Shown: in pieces, positions 44,398 through 52,729 of the stretch
Numbering within the stretch: the first letter of the stretch is position 1
How the letters are laid out: the number at the start of each line of letters is the position of its first letter
Source: Actinacidiphila guanduensis
GTDB taxonomy: Bacteria > Actinomycetota > Actinomycetes > Streptomycetales > Streptomycetaceae
Reading direction: 5' to 3'
DNA length: 62,468 nucleotides
NCBI RefSeq assembly: GCF_900103985.1
Contig: NZ_FNIE01000028.1
Location: 1-62,468, forward strand
Made by a program: the position numbers and the translations under genes
Notes under the pieces: generated by a model
Databases searched by the model: none
What the model was told of the DNA's origin: nothing
The model's input: the letters and a program-made list of their open reading frames with translations, nothing else

Positions 44398-44484
44398 GAA
44401 GCGTGAGTGCCAGCTACCCCTTGGCATCCTCGTGCCATCACCACGAGCACGTCGATGCACAGCCCAGGCCGAGGGGGGACTGCT

Positions 44485-45030
44485 TTGCCTTTGCCGGAAT
44501 CCGACGAGGGTGGAATACGCAAATGGTGTGAGGAACAGGTCGACCGCCTGCGACTTCCCCATCGCTTCAGTACGCGCGAATTGCGTGATGCCATCACAGC
44601 GCTTCGCGGCAAGCCCATCGTGCTGAAACCCTTGAAGACGCTCGGCGCCGTCGACGCACCATGCGGCATCCGGCTGGAGACGCCGACGGTCGACCTCCTC
44701 TTCTACGAGGAGGGCACGTCTGTCCACCACCAGCGGCACATCCTCACCCATGAGCTGTGCCACGTGTACTGCGACCATCCCGGCAGCCTGGAGGTCGACG
44801 CGGAAGCCGCGCGTGCCCTCGGGGTGAATCCCACGCTGGTGATGCGCATGTCGGGACGCACGAGCTATTCGACGGCCGACGAACTTGAAGCGGAAACGAT
44901 GGCGACGATTATCCGTCAGCGCATCTACCGCGGACGAGAAACCCCTGCCCGCCAGCCCGGAAGAGGGTCGGACAGCTGGGACGCACTGTTCTCCCAACCC
45001 ATCAAGAAAGGCCGGTTCCGCTCACGATGA
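44485..45030 (+). CDS. ImmA/IrrE-type metallopeptidase
   Basis: The protein has 181 residues from a TTG preceded by a GAGGGGGG site; an in-frame ATG at 44455 and GTG at 44407 are alternatives. The zinc motif HELCH is at 89-93, with the acidic third ligand probably in the later helix DELEAETMA. ImmA/IrrE peptidases cleave XRE-type repressors to release genes on damage or transfer signals. In streptomycetes this version commonly precedes a MAB_1171c-type membrane gene, as here, with an ATGA overlap. Confidence 0.82.
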   Translation: MPLPESDEGGIRKWCEEQVDRLRLPHRFSTRELRDAITALRGKPIVLKPLKTLGAVDAPCGIRLETPTVDLLFYEEGTSVHHQRHILTHELCHVYCDHPGSLEVDAEAARALGVNPTLVMRMSGRTSYSTADELEAETMATIIRQRIYRGRETPARQPGRGSDSWDALFSQPIKKGRFRSR

Positions 45031-46205
45031 ACGCCGTTTTCCTTGGCATGGCCTGCCTGCTCGCGGCTGCTGCCGGCTACTGGGTCCTCGGCCGCGGTAC
45101 GCCTCGGCCCACAGGCACCTGGGCCACGGGCGCGCTCCTCGGCTCGTTCGCCCTGGCCTTCGCCTCCTACTCGCCGCTGGTCGAGAACGCCGTCGAGACG
45201 GTCGTGCCGCACGTGGCCCGGCTACTGAGCAACTGCGCCTCGCTGGCCGCGGCCACCGCCGTCCTGGCGGTGTCCTTCCAGCTCAACCTCGAACCCGCCG
45301 AGGCCCGGCGCCGCATCCGGCTGCGCCTGGTCCTCTTCGCCGCCTCAGCTCTCGGGATGACGGTGCTGTTCGCCTACGAGCAGATGACCCACCGCTCACC
45401 GCAGGTGTACGCGCTCTACCTGCTCCTGTTCATCTCCTACCTCGGCTTCGCCATCGTCGACTTCGCCCAGCAGGCTGTGCGGCAGTCGCAATCGGCCCGC
45501 CGCAGCAGCGTCCGGATCGGCCTGCGCCTCGCAGCTGCCGGCTGCGCCTTCGCCCTGGTGTACACCGCGTACAAACTGACCGTCCTGGTCTCCCTGGGCC
45601 TCGGCTTCCACCTCATCCACGACCACACCGAATGCTCCTCGCTGGTCGCCACGCCCTGCGTCTTCAGCGTGACGTCCCCCGCCCTGGCGGTGCTGTTGAT
45701 CTGCATCGGCCTGACGCTGCCCGCCGTGGTCTACCCCATCAGTCAGGCCCGCCGCCACCGCTGGGAGACGCGCTCCTTCGACGCTCTCGGCCCGCTCTGG
45801 CAGGACCTGTCAGCCGCCATGCCGGAGATCGTGCTGCCCGCCGCACCCCTCCAGGACAAGGCGGCCGACGCGGACTTCCTGCTCCAGCGGCGGGTCGTCG
45901 AGATCAGCGACGGGATCCTCGCCCTTCGCCCCTACCGCTCCCAGCAGGTCCTTGAGACCGTCCAACGAACCACCGGCGCTGGGCCGCAGGAGAAGGCCGC
46001 GATCGTCGAGGCCGCCATGGTGAAAGCAGCACTGGCAGCGAGGATGGCCGGCCGCCTCGCCGAGAACGTCGCCCCGCCGTCGGCGGAAGCCGCCTCCCGC
46101 AAGGACCTGCGCGGGGAGACCCAGTGGCTCCTCCAGGTAGCCGACGCCTACGCGCACCACTCTGCGCGTGTCGCCGACGACGACCAGACACCCGTTGGAG
46201 CCTGA
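45027..46205 (+). CDS. MAB_1171c-like putative membrane transporter
   Basis: The protein has 392 residues and is ATGA-coupled to the peptidase gene. About seven membrane helices fill residues 1-245 (for example VFLGMACLLAAAAGYWVLG, LALLISYLGFAIVDF-type, SPALAVLLICIGLTLPAVVY). A soluble C-terminal domain with HRWETRSFDALGPLWQDLS and a helical end follows. This is the layout of the MAB_1171c family, whose transported substrate is not known. The ImmA-membrane protein-P450 order is a recurring streptomycete unit. Confidence 0.82.
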   Translation: MNAVFLGMACLLAAAAGYWVLGRGTPRPTGTWATGALLGSFALAFASYSPLVENAVETVVPHVARLLSNCASLAAATAVLAVSFQLNLEPAEARRRIRLRLVLFAASALGMTVLFAYEQMTHRSPQVYALYLLLFISYLGFAIVDFAQQAVRQSQSARRSSVRIGLRLAAAGCAFALVYTAYKLTVLVSLGLGFHLIHDHTECSSLVATPCVFSVTSPALAVLLICIGLTLPAVVYPISQARRHRWETRSFDALGPLWQDLSAAMPEIVLPAAPLQDKAADADFLLQRRVVEISDGILALRPYRSQQVLETVQRTTGAGPQEKAAIVEAAMVKAALAARMAGRLAENVAPPSAEAASRKDLRGETQWLLQVADAYAHHSARVADDDQTPVGA

Positions 46206-46209
46206 GCAC

Positions 46210-47373
46210 ATGCCCGAACCCACTCACGACCCCTACGCCGCATACGCGGCCATGCGCTCCGCGTGCCCGGTCCAGGCCGTGCCCACCGGCTCGGGCGGGC
46301 ACACCAGCTACCTGGTTCTCGGCTACGAGGAAGCCCGTCAGGCCCTGGCAGACCCGCAGCTGTCGAAAGACACCGCCGCCTTCTTCGCCGACAAAGGCTC
46401 ACGCCGGCGACTCCACCCGGCGGTCGCACACAACATGCTGGCCACCGATCCGCCCCGGCACACCCGGCTCCGCAAGCTGGTGACCAAGGCGTTCACCACC
46501 GGCGCCATCGCACGCTTGCGCCCGTTCATCGCCCAGACGACCGATGGCCTGCTGGACCGGTGGCCCGTGGGCGAGCAAGTCGACCTCGTCGCCGACCTGG
46601 CCGTCCCCCTGCCGGTCATCGTGATCTGCGAACTGCTCGGCGTCCCAGAGTCCGATCGGCCCGACATCCGGCAATGGTCCGGTGAGCTGTTCGCCGCCGG
46701 AGAGCCCGACCTCATCGACGCGGCCTCGCACTCCTTGGCCGAGTACATGACCGGGCTCATCGCAGCCAAGCGCACACGGCCTGGCGACTCGCTCCTCGAC
46801 CATCTCATCGCGGCACGCGATGGCGAAGACCACCTCAGCGAGGACGAGTTGGTCTCCCTGGCGGTGCTGTTGCTGGTCGCCGGCCACGAGACCACGACCA
46901 ACTTCCTCGGCAACGCCGCCCTGGCGCTCCTCCAGCACCCCGCCGAGCTGGAACGCCTGCGCAGCAACCCGGAGCGCATCCCGGCCGCCCTCGACGAGCT
47001 GCTGCGCTTCGACTCACCTGTCAGCACAGCCACGTTCCGGTACACCACCAAGGCCCTCACGATCGGCGCCACCGAGATCCCGGCGGATGTCCCTGTGCTG
47101 GTCGCTCTCGGAGCCGCCAACCGCGACCCGCGGCGGTTCCCGGCACCGGACCTGCTCGACCTCGAGCGCGACGCCGCCGGCCATCTCGCCTTCGGCCACG
47201 GCATCCACCGCTGCGTCGGCGCCGCCCTCGCCAGAGCCGAAGCGGACATCGCCCTGCGAGGGATCCTGAGCCGCTTCCCCCAGCTCAGACTCGCCGTGCC
47301 GACCGACCAACTCGAGTGGCGCCGCACCCGCCTAGTGCGCGGACTGGTCTCCCTCCCTGTCAGGACTCGCTAG
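46210..47373 (+). CDS. Cytochrome P450
   Basis: The protein has 387 residues from ATG 46210. It has the I-helix oxygen-activation motif AGHETTT at 224-230, the K-helix ELLR at 263-266, and the heme loop FGHGIHRC with Cys335 as the thiolate ligand. No membrane anchor, so a soluble class I bacterial enzyme that needs external ferredoxin and reductase; neither gene is in the window. The substrate is unknown. It starts 4 bases after the membrane-protein stop, so it belongs to the same operon. Confidence 0.93.
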   Translation: MPEPTHDPYAAYAAMRSACPVQAVPTGSGGHTSYLVLGYEEARQALADPQLSKDTAAFFADKGSRRRLHPAVAHNMLATDPPRHTRLRKLVTKAFTTGAIARLRPFIAQTTDGLLDRWPVGEQVDLVADLAVPLPVIVICELLGVPESDRPDIRQWSGELFAAGEPDLIDAASHSLAEYMTGLIAAKRTRPGDSLLDHLIAARDGEDHLSEDELVSLAVLLLVAGHETTTNFLGNAALALLQHPAELERLRSNPERIPAALDELLRFDSPVSTATFRYTTKALTIGATEIPADVPVLVALGAANRDPRRFPAPDLLDLERDAAGHLAFGHGIHRCVGAALARAEADIALRGILSRFPQLRLAVPTDQLEWRRTRLVRGLVSLPVRTR

Positions 47374-47384
47374 CTGGTCGGGCG

Positions 47385-48518
47385 TTACACCTCCACGTGC
47401 GCGCCGGTCCCTTCCGACTGCGGGTGGGGGTGTCCGACGCTGTCCCGGATCACCTTGTCGGCGATCCGCAGGGCCTTCGTCAACTGCGTGGCGCGGGGCT
47501 CTGGGAGGGTGCCGCTTCGCAGTGCGCACGCGCGGACGAGTTCGCGGGCCACTTGGGCCTGATGGGGCGTAACGAGGGCGGTGAAGCTGGGGTCGGCCAG
47601 GCATTCGCGGGCGACGTAGCCGTCGGTCGCCGTGACGGTCCTGCGGTGTAGTTCTTCGGCCATCTGGTGCGCCGCGTCGTCTTGGTGTGGGTCGAGCAGG
47701 TCGAGGATGGTGAGGCCGAGCCGGGTGTCGAACACGGTTGTGCCGCGCTCGGGTTGGTGCTTGATGTAGCCGTCGACCAGCGCGTCGAGGAGCGGGCTGA
47801 CCGGGCGGAGTAGGGCACGGTTGCACATCACGCCGAGGCAGCCGGTGACAGCGCTCTCCCAGGGCTCGCCGGGAGCCGTCTCGGCGACGAGCGCGGCGGC
47901 GTCGGCAGGGTTGCGGTTGAGCGTCGCGAGGACGGCGACTTGGCGGCCGTCGAGCATCCGCTGCCCGACGCCCCGGTGCCCTTCGATGTGGGCCAGTGCC
48001 TCCGCCCAGCGGCCGGCGGTGGTCAGGGTGCGGGTCCCGTCGGCGAGGAGGACGCGCCACAGCCAGGCACGCACCTCGTGGCGGTCGGTGTCGCTGAGGG
48101 TGAGGTCGGCCGGCACGTGGACTCCCTCGAACTGAGCGCTGGTGCCGGTGGTGACGGCCTCGTAGAGCCTGAGCAGACGGTGGCGGCCGTCGTCCCGGTG
48201 GCCCGCACGGATCTGGAGTCTGGCGAGGTTCACCACGGGTTCGAGGGCGCGGATCGCGGTCATCGCGGGCAAGGGGGCGGCGTGGAGGTATGCGGCGGCG
48301 TGCTGGTGGCACATCTTCCGCGCGAGGTCGGGCATGGCGAGGTCGGAGGCGAGGAGCGCGGCTTGGTTGTAGACCGCGGAGGCCATGCCCTGGTCAGCGT
48401 TACTGGCTGCGGCGTCGGCGAGTTCGGCCAGGGCGTTCACGCGCTGTGGGAGGGGCAGGCATGCGGGCCGGAACCGGGAGATGAGCGGGAAGCGGGCTAT
48501 GGGTCCGTTCGGGTCCAT
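47385..48518 (-). CDS. TPR-like helical protein
   Basis: The protein has 377 residues from ATG 48518 (GAGGGGGA upstream). It is helical, with TPR-like pairs (NALAELADAAASNADQGMAS, AVYNQAALLASDLAMPDLAR, WAEALAHIEGHRGVGQRMLD). There is no DNA-binding domain, unlike the related regulators with TPR C-termini. It ends 11 bases from the convergent P450 gene. It is probably co-transcribed with the methyltransferase upstream. Similar proteins occur beside FxLD peptide clusters in streptomycetes, but the role is unproven. Confidence 0.68.
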   Translation of the reverse strand: MDPNGPIARFPLISRFRPACLPLPQRVNALAELADAAASNADQGMASAVYNQAALLASDLAMPDLARKMCHQHAAAYLHAAPLPAMTAIRALEPVVNLARLQIRAGHRDDGRHRLLRLYEAVTTGTSAQFEGVHVPADLTLSDTDRHEVRAWLWRVLLADGTRTLTTAGRWAEALAHIEGHRGVGQRMLDGRQVAVLATLNRNPADAAALVAETAPGEPWESAVTGCLGVMCNRALLRPVSPLLDALVDGYIKHQPERGTTVFDTRLGLTILDLLDPHQDDAAHQMAEELHRRTVTATDGYVARECLADPSFTALVTPHQAQVARELVRACALRSGTLPEPRATQLTKALRIADKVIRDSVGHPHPQSEGTGAHVEV

Positions 48519-48606
48519 CAGGTCCCCCTCGGAGGTGAGGAAGGCGAGGAGTGCGCGGGGCCGGGTGGGGTGCCGGCCGGTCGGCGGGCACCCCACAGCC
48601 GGATGG

Positions 48607-50370
48607 TTACTGCCAGGTGACGAGGATGCGGTTCAGCGGTGTGTCGAGGACGAAGGTTCCGGGCCGTCGCTCGACCGCGGGGCCGTCGAGCGGCAGGATC
48701 TCGAACGTCGCCTCGCGGTCCCGGTACTCGCGGTCCCAGGTGCGGATGGCGTTGGCGACCTTGGCGGCCAGGTCGTCGCTGCCGGGGCCGTGGCCGATGA
48801 CGCCGAACTCCCAGAGCCTGCCTCCCTCGGGGGTCGTCCGGTCGGAGAGGCGGCGGGCGAGGTAGGTGGCCGCGCCCTTCTCCACGGCGGCCGTGGCCGA
48901 GGGGTAGGGGTCGTCGGTGAGCACCGTGCCCTTGGCGGTCTGGGGGAAGAGCATCCGGATCAGGCCGCTGGGCAGGGAGCAGGAGACGAACAGCTCCATC
49001 CACTCGGGGCTCTCCATGGCGCGGACCGTCATCCCGGTCCACTCCTCGACGCGCGGCTGGTCCAGGACGCCGGCCAGGGAGTCGGCGTCGATTGCCAGGC
49101 CGGCCGGGGCCTGGAGTCGAACGGCGCCGTCCGCGCTGAGCGGGATGACGCGGCGGTCGTCGTCCGCGATGCCCCGGCGCAGCGGCATGAACGTGTTCAT
49201 CTCCGAGCCGAGGGACACCCACCGGCCGTCGCGCCTCTCGTAGACGATGGAGCGCGAGACACTGCCCGTGAGGCGCTGCGGGGTGACGAGCCGTCCGCCG
49301 TCGGCGAGTTGGTCGAGCCAGGCGTGGGGGATGCCGTGCGCGCCGACGGTGGCGATGATCCTGTCGTACGGGGCGCCTTCGGCGTGGCCGAGGGCGCCGT
49401 CGCGGGTCACGGCCGTGACGTTGGTGACGCCGGCGGCGGTGAGGTGGGCGCGGGTGCCTTCGACCAGGTCGTCATCGACGTCGATGGTGGTGACGTGGCC
49501 GGTCGGCCCGACGAGGTGGCCGATCAGGGCGGCGTTGTAGCCGGTGCCGGCGCCGAGTTCGAGGATGCGCTCGCCGGGCTGGGCTTCGAGTTGGTCCAGC
49601 ATGAGGGCGACGACGCCGGGTTGGGAGGCGCAGGAGATCGACGTGCCGTCGGTGTCGTACTTGATGTTGACCGGGCTGTTGGCGTAGGCGTCGGCCAGTG
49701 AGGCGTCGGGGACGAACGCGTGGCGGGGGACGGCGCGCAGGGCGGCTTCGACGGCGGGGATGCGGGCGTGGCCGCCGGCCCGGATCTGGTCCACCAGGGC
49801 GTTGCGGAGCTGTTCGGCGTCGGCCTGGAGTGTGTCGGTGTTCACCGCGCTGACGCTATCGGCCGCGGATCCCGGTCCTGCTGCTGGCGCGGTGATGTCA
49901 CTCGATCCCATGACTGCCTTTCGTGCGATGTGGGACATGGCGTGCTGGACTTCGGATGGCAGACCGGCACGGTTGGCGTGGAAGATCACGTGGTGCGCGA
50001 TGACGGCGCGTAGTCCGCGGGTCAGGCCGCCATGGGCGGCGAGGTAGGCGAGGGTCCTTCCGGCGCGCTCGAAGGCGGCGATCCATTCGGCGTGGCCGTC
50101 GAGCGGACCGCCCTCGCGGCACAGGCTGCGGGCCTCGGTGGTCATCAAGGTGCGCATCGCCGAAACGAGCGCGGCGGAGCGCTCGGGCGCGAGGAGGTCG
50201 GTCCCGGGGCGTAGCTCGGCGACCTTGGCCCACACATCGCCCTGCTCGAACCAGTGGAGGCCGCCGGCGCGCATCAGGCTGCTCATCAGCAGGACGGCGG
50301 TCTCGCTGCGCCCCAAGTGACCGGGTCCGGGTGGGTAGTTGAGGAGGCGGCGGCTGTCCTCGTGGAACAA
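48607..50370 (-). CDS. FxLD-type methyltransferase with partial thiopeptide-domain N-terminus
   Basis: The protein has 587 residues from a TTG, probably truncated upstream. Residues about 1-150 (FHEDSRRLLNYPP, FEQGDVWAKVAEL, GLTRGLRAVIAHHVIFHANR) match the end of the SpaB_C/thiopeptide-type biosynthesis domain. Residues about 180-400 are a protein-isoaspartate-type methyltransferase (ISCASQPGVVALMLDQL, ILELGAGTGYNAALIGHLVG). The remainder is the C-terminal FxLD-system region. Such enzymes modify ribosomal peptides with an FxLD motif. No precursor peptide or dehydratase was found nearby, so it looks like an orphan remnant. Confidence 0.78.
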   Translation of the reverse strand: MFHEDSRRLLNYPPGPGHLGRSETAVLLMSSLMRAGGLHWFEQGDVWAKVAELRPGTDLLAPERSAALVSAMRTLMTTEARSLCREGGPLDGHAEWIAAFERAGRTLAYLAAHGGLTRGLRAVIAHHVIFHANRAGLPSEVQHAMSHIARKAVMGSSDITAPAAGPGSAADSVSAVNTDTLQADAEQLRNALVDQIRAGGHARIPAVEAALRAVPRHAFVPDASLADAYANSPVNIKYDTDGTSISCASQPGVVALMLDQLEAQPGERILELGAGTGYNAALIGHLVGPTGHVTTIDVDDDLVEGTRAHLTAAGVTNVTAVTRDGALGHAEGAPYDRIIATVGAHGIPHAWLDQLADGGRLVTPQRLTGSVSRSIVYERRDGRWVSLGSEMNTFMPLRRGIADDDRRVIPLSADGAVRLQAPAGLAIDADSLAGVLDQPRVEEWTGMTVRAMESPEWMELFVSCSLPSGLIRMLFPQTAKGTVLTDDPYPSATAAVEKGAATYLARRLSDRTTPEGGRLWEFGVIGHGPGSDDLAAKVANAIRTWDREYRDREATFEILPLDGPAVERRPGTFVLDTPLNRILVTWQ

Positions 50371-50949
50371 CCCGGACCCGTCCCCAAAGCAGTCCCGGCG
50401 GCAGCCACCGAAGCGCCGGCCGAGGAGGACCTCGACGCCGAACGCCTCCTACTCGCCGCCGCAACCGCCCACCCCGAAGACCTCGCCCACCTGAACTGGC
50501 TGCGCCCCGAGGACTTCCGCGTACCCCTGCACCAGGGCCTGTACCGGTGCCTGACCGCCATGGTCCGAAACGGCGACCCCATCGACCCCATCACCCTGCT
50601 GTGGAAAGCCCAGCAGCACGCCCTCCTGAACGGCACCGACCCCACCCACGTCCTGAACCTCCTCCGCCACCCCGCAGGCTCCGCCGAGCACTGGGCCGAA
50701 CACCTCTACACCCGCGCCCTGCTCACCACCGCCCACACCGCCGCACACGAGATCACCGCCCTCACCCACAACCCCGCACACGCCCCCCACCACCTCATCC
50801 CCGCCGCCCGACGCGCCCTCGCCCCCCTCACCCGCATACGCACCCGCCGACGCGCACCCCCACCCACCACCGCGTCCCCGCCCGCCGCCGCTGCCGTGCC
50901 GCGTTCCCCAGCGCTGACCACCAGCACGCCCTCCCGCACCGCCCGATGA
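50370..50949 (+). pseudogene. 5'-truncated DnaB-N-domain protein
   Basis: The frame reads ERLLLAAATAHPEDLAHLNW, LRPEDFRVPLHQGLYRCL, PIDPITLLWKAQQHALL and on to a basic tail ending SRTAR. This matches the second half of the protein at 18131-19294 (NEQLLLAALTERP, LRPQDF, ELYRCL, PIDQITLLWEAQ). Similarity begins abruptly near 50,380, exactly where the truncated methyltransferase starts on the other strand. The first domain and start codon are missing. Confidence 0.72.
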
Positions 50950-51019
50950 CCGCTCACCGCCGAACGGACCGACGGACCGACGGAGGGAGAGAAGAAGCAG
51001 CCCCGCGCCCGAGAAGGTC

Positions 51020-51883
51020 GTGACGTGCACCCGCTCGCGCCGGGGCCCGCTGCCCCGGCGTATCGCCGTAACCCCACTGCGGCGGCGCCGAATTCCACAG
51101 AAAGGTCTCCTACTGGCCCCCACCGCTCCGGCAGCCGCCGGCGGCCACCGTCCCGGCCCGGGCCCGGCCAGCACGCAGTTTCCCGAAGTCGATTTCCACC
51201 TCGCCGACTTCGGCCCAGACGACCAGGTCAACCACGCCTTCGACGAACACATTGCGGCCGACCAGGACTACCTCGTTGCCCTCGCCGAGCATCACACCGC
51301 GGACGGGCACAGCTACTACGTTCTGTGCGACGAGTCCGCCACCTACGATCGCCCAGGGACGCCCGAGATCGTCGCGCTGCATCTTCGCCGGGACCGGGAC
51401 AACAAGACGTTCGACTTCGAGTACATGCGGCTGCCGCTGCCCGCGATGGCGCAATCCTGGCTCGTCCACCGGGGCTGCCCGCCCGACGCCATCGGCCTCG
51501 ACCCCGGCCTGGGCCCGCCGCCGGCGGACGAGGCCACCCGGTCGCTGGAGCAGCGCCTCGCCGGCGACGGCGACCACTTCGCCCTGGGCTACTCCTACAC
51601 CAGCGACAACCCTGGCGACCGGGTGATCGTTGTGGCCCTGCGCGCCCTGGACGAGCCGGCGCCGTCGCCGTTCCGCGTTCTGGTCCACGAGATCGATGCC
51701 GAAACCTGGACGCACACCCTGCGCGAGGGCGGCTTCGACACGATGCACGAAGCCCTCCAGTGGTGCCGCGACCGTCTCGCCGACAGGGCCGGCCCCCTCC
51801 CGCCCGTCCGCCCAGCGGCAGTCAACCGCCCGGCCGGTGTGCCGAAGGCCCCCGACATACGTCCGCCCGGCCGCGCGCGCTGA
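51020..51883 (+). CDS. Paralogous element protein C, function unknown
   Basis: The protein has up to 287 residues; the first 50 are unlike protein, so the true start is probably inside. From about residue 60 it follows its relatives at 21981 and 22751: SYYVLCDESATYDRPGTPE, MAQSWLVHRGCPPDAIGL, SPFRVLVHEIDAETWTHTL, REGGFDTMHEALQW, then LPPVRP and a tail ending GRAR. No catalytic motif. Confidence 0.72.
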   Translation: MTCTRSRRGPLPRRIAVTPLRRRRIPQKGLLLAPTAPAAAGGHRPGPGPASTQFPEVDFHLADFGPDDQVNHAFDEHIAADQDYLVALAEHHTADGHSYYVLCDESATYDRPGTPEIVALHLRRDRDNKTFDFEYMRLPLPAMAQSWLVHRGCPPDAIGLDPGLGPPPADEATRSLEQRLAGDGDHFALGYSYTSDNPGDRVIVVALRALDEPAPSPFRVLVHEIDAETWTHTLREGGFDTMHEALQWCRDRLADRAGPLPPVRPAAVNRPAGVPKAPDIRPPGRAR

Positions 51884-51984
51884 GCACTCCCGGGCCCCGC
51901 ACCGCCGAGTCCCGCACCCCAGGACACGGCCGGCACCGGCCACCCAAACTCCCCACGTCCCGAAGGAAACATCACGGAGGAATC

Positions 51985-52485
51985 CTGACCGCGCATCCCC
52001 TCGACTCCGTCAGCAACGTCAAGGCCAGCGCCGCGGCCGTGCACGAACTCGCCGGCCACCTCACCACAGTCGGCACCGATCAGCTCGCCCCACTCCTGGA
52101 ACACCTCCTGCAGGACGGCGGCCTGCTCCACGCCGCCCATCGGCTTGTCGCCCGTGCCCGCACGGCGGTCGGACCCTGCCTCGACGAGCCTGACCCCGGC
52201 CAGGACTCCGCCCCCGCGGACACGCTCATGCACGCCCTGGCCAGGATCGACGAGGACCTGAAGGGCCTGACCGACTGCCGCAGGGAAGCGCTCGAAGCCC
52301 TGTCGGCGACCCGCACCCTCGTCGTCCCCTCGGCTGTCCACGAGGCGGCGTCGCCGGCAGACCGCGCAGCCCAGCCATTCGTGGCAATCCGGCACGCCAG
52401 CACCGGCGAGATCACCACTACCGGCTACAACGCCGCCGCCCGGCGGATCCTGCTCCAGGCCGGCTTCGAGGAGACTCCTGGCTGA
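51985..52485 (+). CDS. Hypothetical helical protein with apparent CTG start
   Basis: The protein has 166 residues. GGAGG lies 5 bases before a CTG, and no ATG or GTG is placed sensibly. It is helical: KASAAAVHELAGHLTTVGTD, LLEHLLQDGGLLHAAHRLVA, RIDEDLKGLTDCRREALEAL. A C-terminal beta-like element (TTTGYNAAARRILLQAGF) follows. No family is recognised. Confidence 0.55.
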   Translation: MTAHPLDSVSNVKASAAAVHELAGHLTTVGTDQLAPLLEHLLQDGGLLHAAHRLVARARTAVGPCLDEPDPGQDSAPADTLMHALARIDEDLKGLTDCRREALEALSATRTLVVPSAVHEAASPADRAAQPFVAIRHASTGEITTTGYNAAARRILLQAGFEETPG

Positions 52486-52729
52486 GCCTGCCCGCCGACG
52501 GAAACCGGCACGGACCGCAGCCGCGGGCCTGCTCGGCAGCCGACGAGCTGCTCGCTGCCGGCAACCGCGTGCCTGCGGGCCGGGCACCCGGCCGGCCGGT
52601 GAACACAGGCGGCACGGCCCTTCTGGGCATGCCCCCACAGACCCGCGACAAGACCTCCCCGCCGAGGCCGCCCGCCGCGCCTGCATTGCCAATCCCGCCC
52701 GCACGCCGTCTCGTTGAAGGACGCTCGTT

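Noticed and set aside
48385..49701. 438-residue plus-strand open frame
   Set aside because: Antisense of the methyltransferase gene, which has clear SAM-binding motifs.
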